A stretch of DNA of 64,000 nt, taken from contig NZ_BOPH01000031.1 of NCBI RefSeq assembly GCF_016863655.1, positions 62,001-126,000 on the forward strand, in the 5' to 3' direction. A program made the position numbers and the translations under genes. The stretch comes from Virgisporangium ochraceum. Its GTDB lineage: Bacteria > Actinomycetota > Actinomycetes > Mycobacteriales > Micromonosporaceae. Under the pieces are notes generated by a model. The model worked only from the letters and a program-made list of their open reading frames with translations, made no database searches and was not told the origin of the DNA. This document shows, piece after piece, positions 44,638-52,409 of this stretch (the stretch's first letter is position 1; each line of letters begins with the position of its first letter).

Positions 44638-46353
44638 ATGAGAACACTCATGGGACGAATGGCGGTGCTCGCGACCGCACTGGTGACGGTGGTCGCCGGT
44701 GTGACGTCGACCGCCTGTGCCGAGACGGCCGCCGTCGACGACCCGTACTCCGTGCTGGTCTTCTCGAAGACCGCGGGGTTCCGGCACGACTCGATCGCGG
44801 TGGGCACGCAGGCGATCCGCGACCTCGGCGCGGCCAACGGCTTCTCGGTGACCGCCACCGAGGACGCGGCCGCGTTCACCGCCGCGAACCTCAACCGGTA
44901 CGACGCGGTGGTGTTCCTCAACACGACCGGCGACGTGCTGAACGCCGCGCAGCAGACGGCGTTCGAGGGCTACATCGCCGCCGGCAACGGATACGTGGGG
45001 GTGCACGCGGCGGCCGACACCGAGTACGACTGGCCGTTCTACGGCAGCCTCGTCGGCGCCTACTTCCAGCAGCACCCGGCGATCCAGTCGGCGCGGGTGG
45101 TCGTCGAGGACCGGGCGCACCCGGCCACGGCCCACCTGGGTCCACAGTGGACCCGCACCGACGAGTGGTACAGCTTCCGCACCAACCCCCGCTCGACGGC
45201 GCACGTGCTCGCGTCGCTGGACGAGTCGTCGTACTCCGGCGGCGGCATGGGCGACCACCCGATCACGTGGTGCAAGAGCGTGAACGGCGGCCGGTCGTTC
45301 TACACCGGCTTCGGGCATACCCAGGAGTCGTACGCCGACAACGCCGTACGACAGGTGCTCCTGGGAGGCATCCGCTACGCGGCCGGCCAGGCCAGCGCCG
45401 ACTGCCGGCCGGAGACCGGGTACACCGCGCTGTACAACGGGTCCACCACCGGGTGGTCGCAGGCCGGTCCCGGATCGTTCACCAACGCCGACGGCACGCT
45501 CACGTCGGTCGGTGGCATGGGCATGCTGTGGTACGAGGCGTCGGAGCTCCGTTCGTACTCGCTCAAGGCCGACTGGAAGATGGCCGGCGACGACAACTCC
45601 GGCATCTTCATCGGGTTCCCGCCGTCGAGCGACCCGTGGTCGGCGGTGAACAACGGCTACGAGATCCAGATCGACGCGACCGACGCCGCCGACCGCACCA
45701 CCGGCGCGGTGTACGGGTTCAAGGGCGCCGACACGGCCGCCCGCGACGCGGCCCTCAACCCGCCGGGGGAGTGGAACACGTTCGAGCTGCTCGTCGAGGG
45801 CGAGCGGGTGCAGATCTTCCTGAACGGCGTGAAGGTGAACGACTTCACCAACACCGATCCGGTGCGCAGCCTCACGTCGGGCCACATCGGTCTGCAGAAC
45901 CACGGTGCGGGCGACGACGTGTCGTTCCGGAACGTCCGCGTCAAGGCACTGGGCGGAACGAACCCGCAGCCCGGCCCGGGACCGGTGCGCGGCATCAACG
46001 GCAAGTGCATGGACGTCAGCGGCGCCAACACCGCCGACGGCACCCAGATCCAGCTATGGACGTGCAACAACACCAACGCCCAGGTCTGGACCCGCACCGG
46101 CCAGACGATCCGCGCGCTCGGCAAGTGCCTCGACGTCTCCGGCGGCGGCACGGCCAACGGCACGCGGGTGCAGCTGTGGACCTGCAACAACTCCGGCGCG
46201 CAGAACTGGGTCGTCGAGTCGAACGGGGCGGTGCGCAACCCGCAGTCGAACCGGTGCCTCGAGTCACCGGGCGGCCAGACCGGTGACGGAACGGCCCTGC
46301 GGATCTGGGACTGCAACGGCGGCGCCAACCAGCGCTGGGTGTTCCCCACCTAG
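44638..46353 (+). CDS. secreted ThuA-DUF1080-ricin fusion protein
   Basis: A 571-residue exported protein. The start is ATG 44638 with GGGGAGG seven bases upstream; an ATG at 44617 overlaps the previous stop codon. After a signal peptide (about 1-28) come a ThuA domain (33-255: VLVFSKTAGFRHDSI, YVGVHAAADTEYDWP), a DUF1080/3-keto-disaccharide hydrolase-type domain (258-440: YTALYNGSTTGWSQ, NNGYEIQID) and a ricin B lectin trefoil (450-571). ThuA acts in trehalose oxidation in rhizobia, and DUF1080 proteins cleave 3-keto glycosides. Its fusion and secretion suggest extracellular work on a bound polysaccharide. Confidence 0.92.
   Translation: MRTLMGRMAVLATALVTVVAGVTSTACAETAAVDDPYSVLVFSKTAGFRHDSIAVGTQAIRDLGAANGFSVTATEDAAAFTAANLNRYDAVVFLNTTGDVLNAAQQTAFEGYIAAGNGYVGVHAAADTEYDWPFYGSLVGAYFQQHPAIQSARVVVEDRAHPATAHLGPQWTRTDEWYSFRTNPRSTAHVLASLDESSYSGGGMGDHPITWCKSVNGGRSFYTGFGHTQESYADNAVRQVLLGGIRYAAGQASADCRPETGYTALYNGSTTGWSQAGPGSFTNADGTLTSVGGMGMLWYEASELRSYSLKADWKMAGDDNSGIFIGFPPSSDPWSAVNNGYEIQIDATDAADRTTGAVYGFKGADTAARDAALNPPGEWNTFELLVEGERVQIFLNGVKVNDFTNTDPVRSLTSGHIGLQNHGAGDDVSFRNVRVKALGGTNPQPGPGPVRGINGKCMDVSGANTADGTQIQLWTCNNTNAQVWTRTGQTIRALGKCLDVSGGGTANGTRVQLWTCNNSGAQNWVVESNGAVRNPQSNRCLESPGGQTGDGTALRIWDCNGGANQRWVFPT
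45991..46345. repeat. ricin-module duplication, copy B
   Basis: Second copy of the ricin B coding unit at the 3' end of the ThuA gene, aligning without gaps to copy A at 44261-44615. Both modules keep three QxW motifs, so both are probably functional lectins. Confidence 0.85.
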
Positions 46354-46364
46354 CGCCCACAGAC

Positions 46365-46408
46365 CCGGGTGAGCGGGGTCGCGACGCCGACCGGCCCCGC
46401 TCACCCGG
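46365..46408. terminator. bidirectional intrinsic terminator
   Basis: Perfect 14-bp arms CCGGGTGAGCGGGG (46365-46378) and 46395-46408 with a 16-nt loop. It starts 12 nt after the ThuA stop codon and its right arm overlaps the end of the minus-strand gene remnant. Confidence 0.8.
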
Positions 46409-46793
46409 CCAGTTCGCGCAGCACCGCCAGCAGACGCTCGTCCCCGGTCACGCCGGTCGTGCCGAACGAGCCCTCCTCGACGTTGTGCCGGCACGCGCGG
46501 CGACGAGCGTGCCGATCAGGCGGACCAGCTCCGTGTAGTCGCCGCGCCAGCCGTGCACCAGGTGGCTGGCCGGGTACAGCGCGTCGAGGCGGGCCTCCGG
46601 GTTTGCCGGCGCGCAGCAGCGTGGTGAGCAGCGTGAGGCGGTCGTCGACGCGGTCGCCGAGGCCGTGGTCGATGGCGCGGGCCGGGCCGTCGGCCTCCGG
46701 CGCGGCGCGGCCTTCGTCGGCCAGTTCGGAGAGCTCGCGGACGGCGCCGATGAGCGAGTCGGTGCTGAAACCGGCCCTGGCACGGGTCCAGGA
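46401..46793 (-). pseudogene. remnant of an unknown small protein gene
   Basis: A decayed gene of about 130 codons. Protein-like segments are [20 protein letters not shown] and [20 protein letters not shown]. In a second frame come [20 protein letters not shown] and TELVRLIGTLVAARA; back in the first frame come HNVEEGSFGTTGVTGDERLL and AVLRELAG before the stop codon. So an insertion near 46608 and a deletion near 46493 compensate. No start codon exists in frame after the upstream stop codon at 46794-46796, so the N-terminus is lost. The family is unknown to me. The rest of this 599-bp stretch holds the terminator and the leader of the next gene. Confidence 0.55.
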
Positions 46794-46830
46794 TCATGCC
46801 GGACTTTTGCTGGCCTGATGGACCGCCTAG

Positions 46831-46905
46831 CATGGGACCCGGTACCGGTCCGGTGCGAAGGGGAGGCGCAGTCCCCGCCGGCTGGCGATTGCATGTCCGT
46901 CGCAG
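46831..46905 (+). other. candidate structured RNA leader of the isomerase gene
   Basis: The 5' leader can fold strongly. A near-palindrome GGACCCGGTACCGGTCC lies at 46835-46851. A two-part stem follows, CCGG(46850-46853)...CCGG(46878-46881) around GGGGA/TCCCC. Then GCGA/TCGC pairs across GATTGCATGTCC. The piece GGTGCGAA...GCAGTCCCCGCC recalls the core of a cobalamin riboswitch, but a proper B12 box is missing. It may be a regulatory leader; the match to a known class is weak. Confidence 0.3.
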
Positions 46906-46952
46906 GTCTCCTCGCGCCTGATGCTTTGTCACCAACCGTCAGAGGAGCTTTG

Positions 46953-47957
46953 ATGGCGCGTCCGATCACGTTGTTCACCGGCCAGTGGGCCGACCTGCCG
47001 TTCGAAGAGGTGTGCCGGCATGCCTCCGAGTGGGGCTACGACGGCCTGGAGATCGCCTGCTGGGGCGACCACTTCGAGGTCGACAAGGCGCTGTCCGACG
47101 AGTCCTACGTCGACCGCAAGCTGGAGACGCTCGCGAAGTACAACCTGCACGTCTACGCGATCTCCAACCACCTGGTGGGCCAGGCGGTCTGCGACCACCC
47201 GATCGACGAACGGCACCAGGGCATCCTGCCGGCCCGCATCTGGGGCGACGGCGAGCCCGAAGGCGTGCGCCAGCGCGCCGCCGAGGACATCAAGGACACC
47301 GCCCGCGCCGCCGCCAAGCTCGGCGTGCGCACCGTGGTGGGCTTCACCGGCTCGTCGATCTGGCACACCGTGGCCATGTTCCCGCCGGTGCCCACGTCGA
47401 TGATCGACAAGGGCTACGAGGACTTCGCCAACCGGTGGAACCCGATCCTCGACGTGTTCGACGAGGTGGGCGTGCGCTTCGCGCACGAGGTGCACCCGAG
47501 CGAGATCGCCTACGACTACTACACCGCCCAGCGCACGCTGGAGGCTATCGGTCACCGCGAGGCGTTCGGGCTCAACTGGGACCCGTCGCACTTCGTGTGG
47601 CAGGAGCTCGACCCGGTGAACTTCATCTTCGACTTCGCCGACCGCATCTACCACGTCGACTGCAAGGACGCGAAGGTCCGTACCGGCGACGGCCGCCGCG
47701 GCCGGTTGAGCTCGCACCTGCCCTGGGCCGACATGCGCCGCGGCTGGGACTTCGTGTCCACCGGCCACGGCGACGTGCCGTGGGAGGACTGCTTCCGCGC
47801 CCTGAACGCGATCGGCTACGACGGCCCGATCTCGATCGAGTGGGAGGACGCCGGCATGGACCGCCTCGTCGGCGCCAAGGAGGCCGTCGAGTTCGTCCGC
47901 CGCCTGGCCTTCGACCCGCCGTCGGCCGCGTTCGACGCCGCGTTCTCGTCCAGCTGA
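46953..47957 (+). CDS. sugar phosphate isomerase/epimerase-like TIM-barrel protein
   Basis: A 334-residue cytosolic protein of the xylose-isomerase-like/AP-endonuclease 2 superfamily. Metal and substrate residues are in [47 protein letters not shown] and [14 protein letters not shown], giving the usual Glu/Asp/His/Glu metal set. The start is ATG 46953 behind AGAGGAG. Upstream in-frame codons run through the structured leader. Members isomerise, epimerise or dehydrate sugars and keto-sugars. Next to the oxidoreductase and DUF1080 genes it probably acts late in the same pathway. Confidence 0.92.
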   Translation: MARPITLFTGQWADLPFEEVCRHASEWGYDGLEIACWGDHFEVDKALSDESYVDRKLETLAKYNLHVYAISNHLVGQAVCDHPIDERHQGILPARIWGDGEPEGVRQRAAEDIKDTARAAAKLGVRTVVGFTGSSIWHTVAMFPPVPTSMIDKGYEDFANRWNPILDVFDEVGVRFAHEVHPSEIAYDYYTAQRTLEAIGHREAFGLNWDPSHFVWQELDPVNFIFDFADRIYHVDCKDAKVRTGDGRRGRLSSHLPWADMRRGWDFVSTGHGDVPWEDCFRALNAIGYDGPISIEWEDAGMDRLVGAKEAVEFVRRLAFDPPSAAFDAAFSSS

Positions 47958-47969
47958 CCCACCCTGTCG

Positions 47970-48023
47970 CGCGATCTTGGACTCCCGTACACGCTATAGC
48001 GTGCCTGGGAGTCCAAGATCGCG
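47970..48023. repeat. 54-bp near-perfect palindrome between convergent genes
   Basis: Outer arms of 17 bp (47970-47986 and 48007-48023, starting CGCGATCTTGGACTCCC) are perfect. An inner 14-bp palindrome (CACGCTATAGCGTG, 47990-48003) fills the centre. It can end transcription of both neighbours. The outer sequence shares CGATCTTG with the element at 26143-26220, suggesting a repeat family. Confidence 0.8.
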
Positions 48024-48029
48024 GAGAAG

Positions 48030-48737
48030 CTAGCGGTGTTCGGGCAGGGTGAAGCGGTAGCCCTGCGCGCGGAGCAGGGGGATTGTCCGTTCTACCGCTT
48101 CCACCGTCTGGCTGCGGTCGCCGCCGCCGTCGTGCATCAGGACCACGGCACCGGAAGTGATGCCGTCCATCAGGCGGCGGACCAGCTCGTCGGTGCCCGG
48201 GGGCTCCCAGTCGGAGATCGCGAGGCGCCAGCCCAGCGGCTGCATCCCCAGCCCGGCCGCGACCGTCGGGGTCTCACCCCAGCTGCCGTACGGCGCCCGG
48301 AAGTACGGGATGTGGGCGCGCGGCACCGCGGCGCGGATCGCGGCGTTCGTGGCGAGCAGGTCGGCCCGGATCTGCTCGGGCGTGGCGGTGCCGAGGTCGT
48401 CGTGCTGGAGGCTGTGGTTGCACAACACGTGCCCCTCGGCCACGATGCGGCGCACCAGCGCCGGGTACTCGCGGGCATGGTTGCCCTGCACGCAGAACAC
48501 GGCCCGTACCCGGTGCGCCTTCAGCACGGCGAGCAGCCGTGGCGTGTCTACGGGGTTGGGGCCGTCGTCGAACGTGTAGCTGACCACGGTGCCGTGGCCG
48601 CGGGCGGTGTCGACGATCGTCGGGGTGGGGCGGCCGCCGGCGGAGCCGGGCGTGGCGGTGCCGAGGATCAGGCCGGCGGCGAACAGCGGCGCGGCGAGGT
48701 GCCGCAGGCGGACGGTGCGGTGACGGGTGGCGGACAC
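48030..48737 (-). CDS. secreted polysaccharide deacetylase (CE4/NodB)
   Basis: A 235-residue exported enzyme that removes N- or O-acetyl groups from chitin, peptidoglycan or xylan. A signal peptide (about 1-33) is followed by the NodB domain. It contains motif 1 YTFDDGPNPVDT with the catalytic Asp, and motif 2 LCNHSLQHDDLG with the metal histidines. Motif 3 is FRAPYGSWGETP, motif 4 is GWRLAISDWEPPG, and motif 5 is VVLMHDGGGDR. All five are intact, so it should be active. The start is GTG. It may complement the chitin-acting LPMO elsewhere in the window. Confidence 0.94.
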   Translation of the reverse strand: MSATRHRTVRLRHLAAPLFAAGLILGTATPGSAGGRPTPTIVDTARGHGTVVSYTFDDGPNPVDTPRLLAVLKAHRVRAVFCVQGNHAREYPALVRRIVAEGHVLCNHSLQHDDLGTATPEQIRADLLATNAAIRAAVPRAHIPYFRAPYGSWGETPTVAAGLGMQPLGWRLAISDWEPPGTDELVRRLMDGITSGAVVLMHDGGGDRSQTVEAVERTIPLLRAQGYRFTLPEHR

Positions 48738-48856
48738 GGGTGGGTCCCTTCAACGGCGGGCGGCCAGGGGGAGGCGTCCGTCGAAAGTTTCAGGCCGCGT
48801 TTCGAAACGTGAGGTGACCGTAGGGGCGCGGCCCACCCGCAGTCAAGTGACAGACG

Positions 48857-49750
48857 TCAATCGCCGGGGAGCAGCGCGAGGAACCGCGCCAGCACCGGCG
48901 ACGCGTCGTCCGAGCACCACATGGCGGCCGAGACCACCGGCTGGTCGGCGTCGCGCAGGCCGACGTAGGCCAGCCCCTCGGTGCGCAGCATCCGCGTCGA
49001 CTCCGGCACCAGCGCCACCCCGAGCCCGGCCGCGACCAGCGTCAGCAGCGCGCCGAGCTCACCGGCGTAGCGCACCGTGCGCGGGGCGAACCCGCCGCGC
49101 TCGCACATCGCCGCCAGGCTGTCGTGCCAGGACGCGCAGACCTCGCGGCCGAGCATCAGCAGCGTCTGCCCGGCGAGGTCGGACATCGCGACGTCCGCGG
49201 CACCGGCCGTCCCGTGGGAGAGCGGCGCCGCCACCACGATCCGTTCCGTGGCGAGCGTGCGCATCGCGAGTGCCGGCTGTCCACAGTCGACCGCGCCGAG
49301 CGTGCTGAGGAACGCCACGTCGACCAGGTCGTCGCGCAGCGGCTGGCCCAGAATGCCCATCGGCAGCTCGCGCAGGCTCAGCTCGACCTCCGGCGCGATC
49401 CGCTCGAACGCGGCCAACGCCGCGAGGAACGGCTGCGACGACGCCGTCGGGTGGTAGCCGACCCGCAGCCGGCCCTGCTCGCCGCGCCGCGCCCGCTCGG
49501 CCACCGACTCGGCCGTGCGCGCCTGCGACAGCGTTCGCCGCGCCTCCACCAGGAAGAGCCGGCCGGCCTCGCTCAGGCTGGTGCGCCGCTTCGACCGCAC
49601 CAGCAGGTCGACGCCGAGCGCCGACTCCAGCCGCAGGATCTGCTGCGACAGGGCCGGCTGCGCCACGTGGAGCCGCTGCGCCGCGCGTCCGAAATGCAGT
49701 TCCTCCGCGACCGCGACGAACGCCTCCAGGTGCCGCAGCTCGAACTTCAT
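48857..49750 (-). CDS. LysR-family transcriptional regulator
   Basis: A 297-residue LysR protein. The N-terminal winged helix is LRHLEAFVAVAEELHFGRAA and QRLHVAQPALSQQILRLESA. An effector-binding domain with the usual two lobes follows (GRLRVGYHPTASSQPFLAAL). A TAACGT box ends six bases before the ATG on the minus strand, so it is probably leaderless. It is divergent from the SDR-MFS unit, the classic LysR arrangement, and should control that unit. Confidence 0.93.
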   Translation of the reverse strand: MKFELRHLEAFVAVAEELHFGRAAQRLHVAQPALSQQILRLESALGVDLLVRSKRRTSLSEAGRLFLVEARRTLSQARTAESVAERARRGEQGRLRVGYHPTASSQPFLAALAAFERIAPEVELSLRELPMGILGQPLRDDLVDVAFLSTLGAVDCGQPALAMRTLATERIVVAAPLSHGTAGAADVAMSDLAGQTLLMLGREVCASWHDSLAAMCERGGFAPRTVRYAGELGALLTLVAAGLGVALVPESTRMLRTEGLAYVGLRDADQPVVSAAMWCSDDASPVLARFLALLPGD

Positions 49751-49755
49751 GCGTG

Positions 49756-49813
49756 CACGTTATCAAGTCATCCCGAATGAGTCTTTGATCGTATGAACTG
49801 CGGCTCCTAGCGT
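49756..49813. promoter_or_regulatory. divergent LysR/SDR promoters with LysR box
   Basis: TCAT-CCCGA-ATGA at 49768-49780 fits the LysR T-N11-A box. Rightward, TTTGAT (49784-49789) and TAGCGT (49808-49813) are spaced 18 nt and lie seven bases before the SDR ATG. Leftward, TAACGT (49756-49761 on the minus strand) lies six bases before the LysR ATG. Both transcripts would be leaderless. Confidence 0.6.
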
Positions 49814-49820
49814 CGACCGC

Positions 49821-50558
49821 ATGGAACTCACTAACAAGGTCGCGCTGGTCACCGGCTCCACCGGCGGCATCGGCGCCGCGATCGCCCGCGGGCTCGCCGC
49901 GGCCGGCGCGGCGGTCGTCGTGGTCGGGCGGCGCGAGGAGGAGGGCGCGGCCGTCGCCAAGGAGCTTCCGCGGGCGACGTTCGTCGCCGCGGACCTGACC
50001 CGACGGGACGCGCGTCAGCGCGCCATCGACGCGGCGCTGGACCACTTCGGCGGCCTCGACATCCTCGTCAACAACGCGGCGGCCAACGCGCTCGGCCCAG
50101 CGATCCAGGGCACCGAGGAGGACTTCGACCGGCTCGTCGCGCTGAACTACCGGGCCGCGTTCTTCCTGACCCAGGCCGCACTGCCGGCACTGATCGCGAG
50201 CGGCGCCGGCCGGGTGGTCAACGTCAGTTCGATCGGCACGATCAAGACGTTCGCCGGCGGGGCGATCTACAACTCGACGAAGGCGGCCCTGGACAACCTG
50301 ACCCGCACCTGGGCGCAGGAGCACGGCCCCGACGGCGTGCGGGTCAACTCGGTCAACCCGGGCATCGTCGTCGACGGTCCGATGTCGGCACCGGTGCAGG
50401 CGTTCCTCGACCTCGAGCGCGACGTGGTCCCCACGATCCCGGCCCGGCGGCCGGCCACCGCCGCCGACGTCGCGGCCGTCGTCACGTTCCTGGCGGGACC
50501 GGGTGCGGACTACCTGAACGGCGTGATCCTCCCGCTCGACGGCGGCCTCACGGCGTGA
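49821..50558 (+). CDS. SDR-family oxidoreductase
   Basis: A 245-residue classical short-chain dehydrogenase. Cofactor motif VTGSTGGIGAAIARGLAA (TGxxxGIG). NNAA appears in ILVNNAAANALGPA. The catalytic Ser is in VVNVSSIGTI, and Tyr/Lys in IYNSTKAALDNLTRTW. It ends with the usual YLNGVILPLDGG. R-type residues after the second strand (VVVVGRREE) suggest NADP(H). It overlaps the MFS gene by GTGA, so the two are co-translated under the divergent LysR. The substrate is unknown. Confidence 0.93.
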   Translation: MELTNKVALVTGSTGGIGAAIARGLAAAGAAVVVVGRREEEGAAVAKELPRATFVAADLTRRDARQRAIDAALDHFGGLDILVNNAAANALGPAIQGTEEDFDRLVALNYRAAFFLTQAALPALIASGAGRVVNVSSIGTIKTFAGGAIYNSTKAALDNLTRTWAQEHGPDGVRVNSVNPGIVVDGPMSAPVQAFLDLERDVVPTIPARRPATAADVAAVVTFLAGPGADYLNGVILPLDGGLTA

Positions 50559-51910
50559 GCCGCGTGAGCCGCGGCCCCGCGTTGGCGGTGCTGTGCGTCG
50601 TGCAGTTCATGGTGGTCCTCGACAGCACGATCACCACCGTCGCGCTCGACGCGGTCCGCGCCGACCTCGGCGCCGACGAGCGCACCCTGCAGTACGTCCT
50701 GTCCCTGTACGCCGTGACGTTCGGCGGGCTGCTCCTGCTCGCCGGGCGGGTCGGTGACCTCGCCGGCCGGCGGCGCGTGTTCCGCCTCGGCGCCGCCGCG
50801 TTCACGGGCGCGTCGCTGCTGTGCGCGGCGGCGCCGACCCTGCCGGTGCTCCTGGCCGGGCGGGCGGCGCAGGGCGCCGGCGCCGCCTTCGCCTCGGCGA
50901 CGGCGTTCGCCCTGGTGCTGGAGCTGTTCCCGGAACCGGCGGGACGGCACCGGGCCATCGGGGTCTGGTCGGCGCTCGGCGCGTCCGGCGCGGCGGCCGG
51001 GCTGATCCTCGGCGGGGTGCTCACCGACCTCGCCGGGTGGCCGCTGGTGTTCGCGGTGAACGGCCCGCCCGGGGCGGTCGCGGTGCTGCTGGCCGGCCGG
51101 CTGCTGCCGCCGGGTCGGGCTCAGCGGGTCCCGCTGGATGTTCCCGGCGCGATCACCGCGACGGCCGCGACCGCGACGCTGGTCTTCGCGGTGACCCGCG
51201 GCCCGGCCGGCGCCCTCCTCGCGGTGGCCGCGGTGTTGTTCGTGGCGTTCGTGCTGATCGAGGCGCGTGCACCGGACCCGCTGCTGCCGCTGCCGATGAT
51301 CACCCGGGGACCGTTGCCGGTCGCCGCGGTGGCGCTCGGGTGCCTCGCGGCCGTGATCGGCAGCCAGGGCTTCTTCCTGGTGCTCCACCTGCAGCGGATT
51401 CTCGGGTTCGGCCCGGCGGCCACGGGTCTGGCGATCGCGCCGGCCGCGGTGCTGGCGTTCGTCGGGAGCACGGTCGCGGCGCGGCTGGCGGGCCGCGTTC
51501 CGGCGCGGGTCCTCGTGGTGACCGGGCTGCTGCTGGTCGCCGTGGCGCAACTGCTGCTCGGCCGGTTGGGGGAGTACGTGCCCGACCTGCTGCCCGGGCT
51601 GCTCCTGTTCGGGGTCGGGCTGGGCGTCGCGTTCGTCGGCACGACGGTCCTGGGTACCGCCGAGGTCGCCGATGGACGCGCGTCCGGGGTCCTGAACACC
51701 GCCCAGCAGGTGGGGCTGGCGGTGGGCGTGGCGGTGCTGGTGGGCGCGACGACGGTCGCCGGCACCGCGGACCCGGCCGCGCTGGCCCGCGGGTACGGCG
51801 CCGGGCTGCGACTGGGCGCGCTCGTCGCCGTGACCGGCGTGGCGGTGGTGCTGCTCAGCGCGGGAGTGCGGACTCCACGGCGCCGACCAGTGCGGGGTCG
51901 TCGGGCGTGA
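50555..51910 (+). CDS. DHA2-type MFS drug exporter
   Basis: A 451-residue membrane protein with about 14 predicted segments. The DHA2 motif A region is LLAGRVGDLAGRRRVFRLGA, and motif C LGASGAAAGLILGGVLTDL is present. It starts CVVQFMVVLDSTITTVALDA, typical of EmrB/QacA-like proton-driven exporters. The GTG start overlaps the SDR stop codon; another GTG lies at 50564. Its last 56 bp overlap the convergent glutathione peroxidase gene. Likely role: export of a toxic compound sensed by LysR. Confidence 0.92.
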   Translation: MSRVSRGPALAVLCVVQFMVVLDSTITTVALDAVRADLGADERTLQYVLSLYAVTFGGLLLLAGRVGDLAGRRRVFRLGAAAFTGASLLCAAAPTLPVLLAGRAAQGAGAAFASATAFALVLELFPEPAGRHRAIGVWSALGASGAAAGLILGGVLTDLAGWPLVFAVNGPPGAVAVLLAGRLLPPGRAQRVPLDVPGAITATAATATLVFAVTRGPAGALLAVAAVLFVAFVLIEARAPDPLLPLPMITRGPLPVAAVALGCLAAVIGSQGFFLVLHLQRILGFGPAATGLAIAPAAVLAFVGSTVAARLAGRVPARVLVVTGLLLVAVAQLLLGRLGEYVPDLLPGLLLFGVGLGVAFVGTTVLGTAEVADGRASGVLNTAQQVGLAVGVAVLVGATTVAGTADPAALARGYGAGLRLGALVAVTGVAVVLLSAGVRTPRRRPVRGRRA

Positions 51911-52349
51911 CGCGCGGGCCGAACCGCGCGGTGACCTGGCCGCCCGGCGCCACGAGGAACTTCTCGAAGTTCCAGCGGACGTCGCCGGTGTAGCCCTCCG
52001 CGTCGGGAACCTCGACGAGGCCCTCGTACAGCGGGTGCCGGCCGTCGCCGTTCACCTCGACCTTCTCGGTCATCGGGAACGTGACGCCGTAGGTGGCGCT
52101 GCAGAACTCGGCGATCTCCTCGGCGGTTCCCGGCTCCTGGCCCATGAACTGGTTGCAGGGCACGCCCAGGACGGTGAAGCCGCGCTCGGCGTACTGCTTC
52201 TGCAGCGCCTCCAGGCCGTGGTACTGCGGCGTCAGCCCGCACTTCGAGGCCACGTTGACGACCAGGACGGCCCGGTCCTGGAGCCCGCCCAGGTCGAACG
52301 GCTTGCCCTGCAGGTCGTGGATCGCCACGCCGTAGATGTTCTGTGCCAC
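51855..52349 (-). CDS. glutathione peroxidase-family thiol peroxidase
   Basis: A 164-residue thioredoxin-fold peroxidase. The active site is NVASKCGLTPQYHGLEAL with the peroxidatic Cys38 (cysteine, not selenocysteine). The Gln is in VLGVPCNQFMGQEPG, and Trp/Asn in VRWNFEKFLVAPGG complete the catalytic tetrad. The Cys in GVPCNQF may be a resolving cysteine, as in thioredoxin-dependent family members. It reduces peroxides in the cytosol. Its 3' end is antisense to the last codons of the MFS gene. Confidence 0.94.
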   Translation of the reverse strand: MAQNIYGVAIHDLQGKPFDLGGLQDRAVLVVNVASKCGLTPQYHGLEALQKQYAERGFTVLGVPCNQFMGQEPGTAEEIAEFCSATYGVTFPMTEKVEVNGDGRHPLYEGLVEVPDAEGYTGDVRWNFEKFLVAPGGQVTARFGPRVTPDDPALVGAVESALPR

Positions 52350-52409
52350 GCCGGCAAATCTATACCGGCGTGGTCGGCACCGCCCACGAGGTCGCCGGCC
52401 GGCAACCCG

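Noticed and set aside
46831..46905. Cobalamin riboswitch call
   Set aside because: The core-like piece has extra bases and no B12 box in the correct order and strand, so I only list a generic structured leader.
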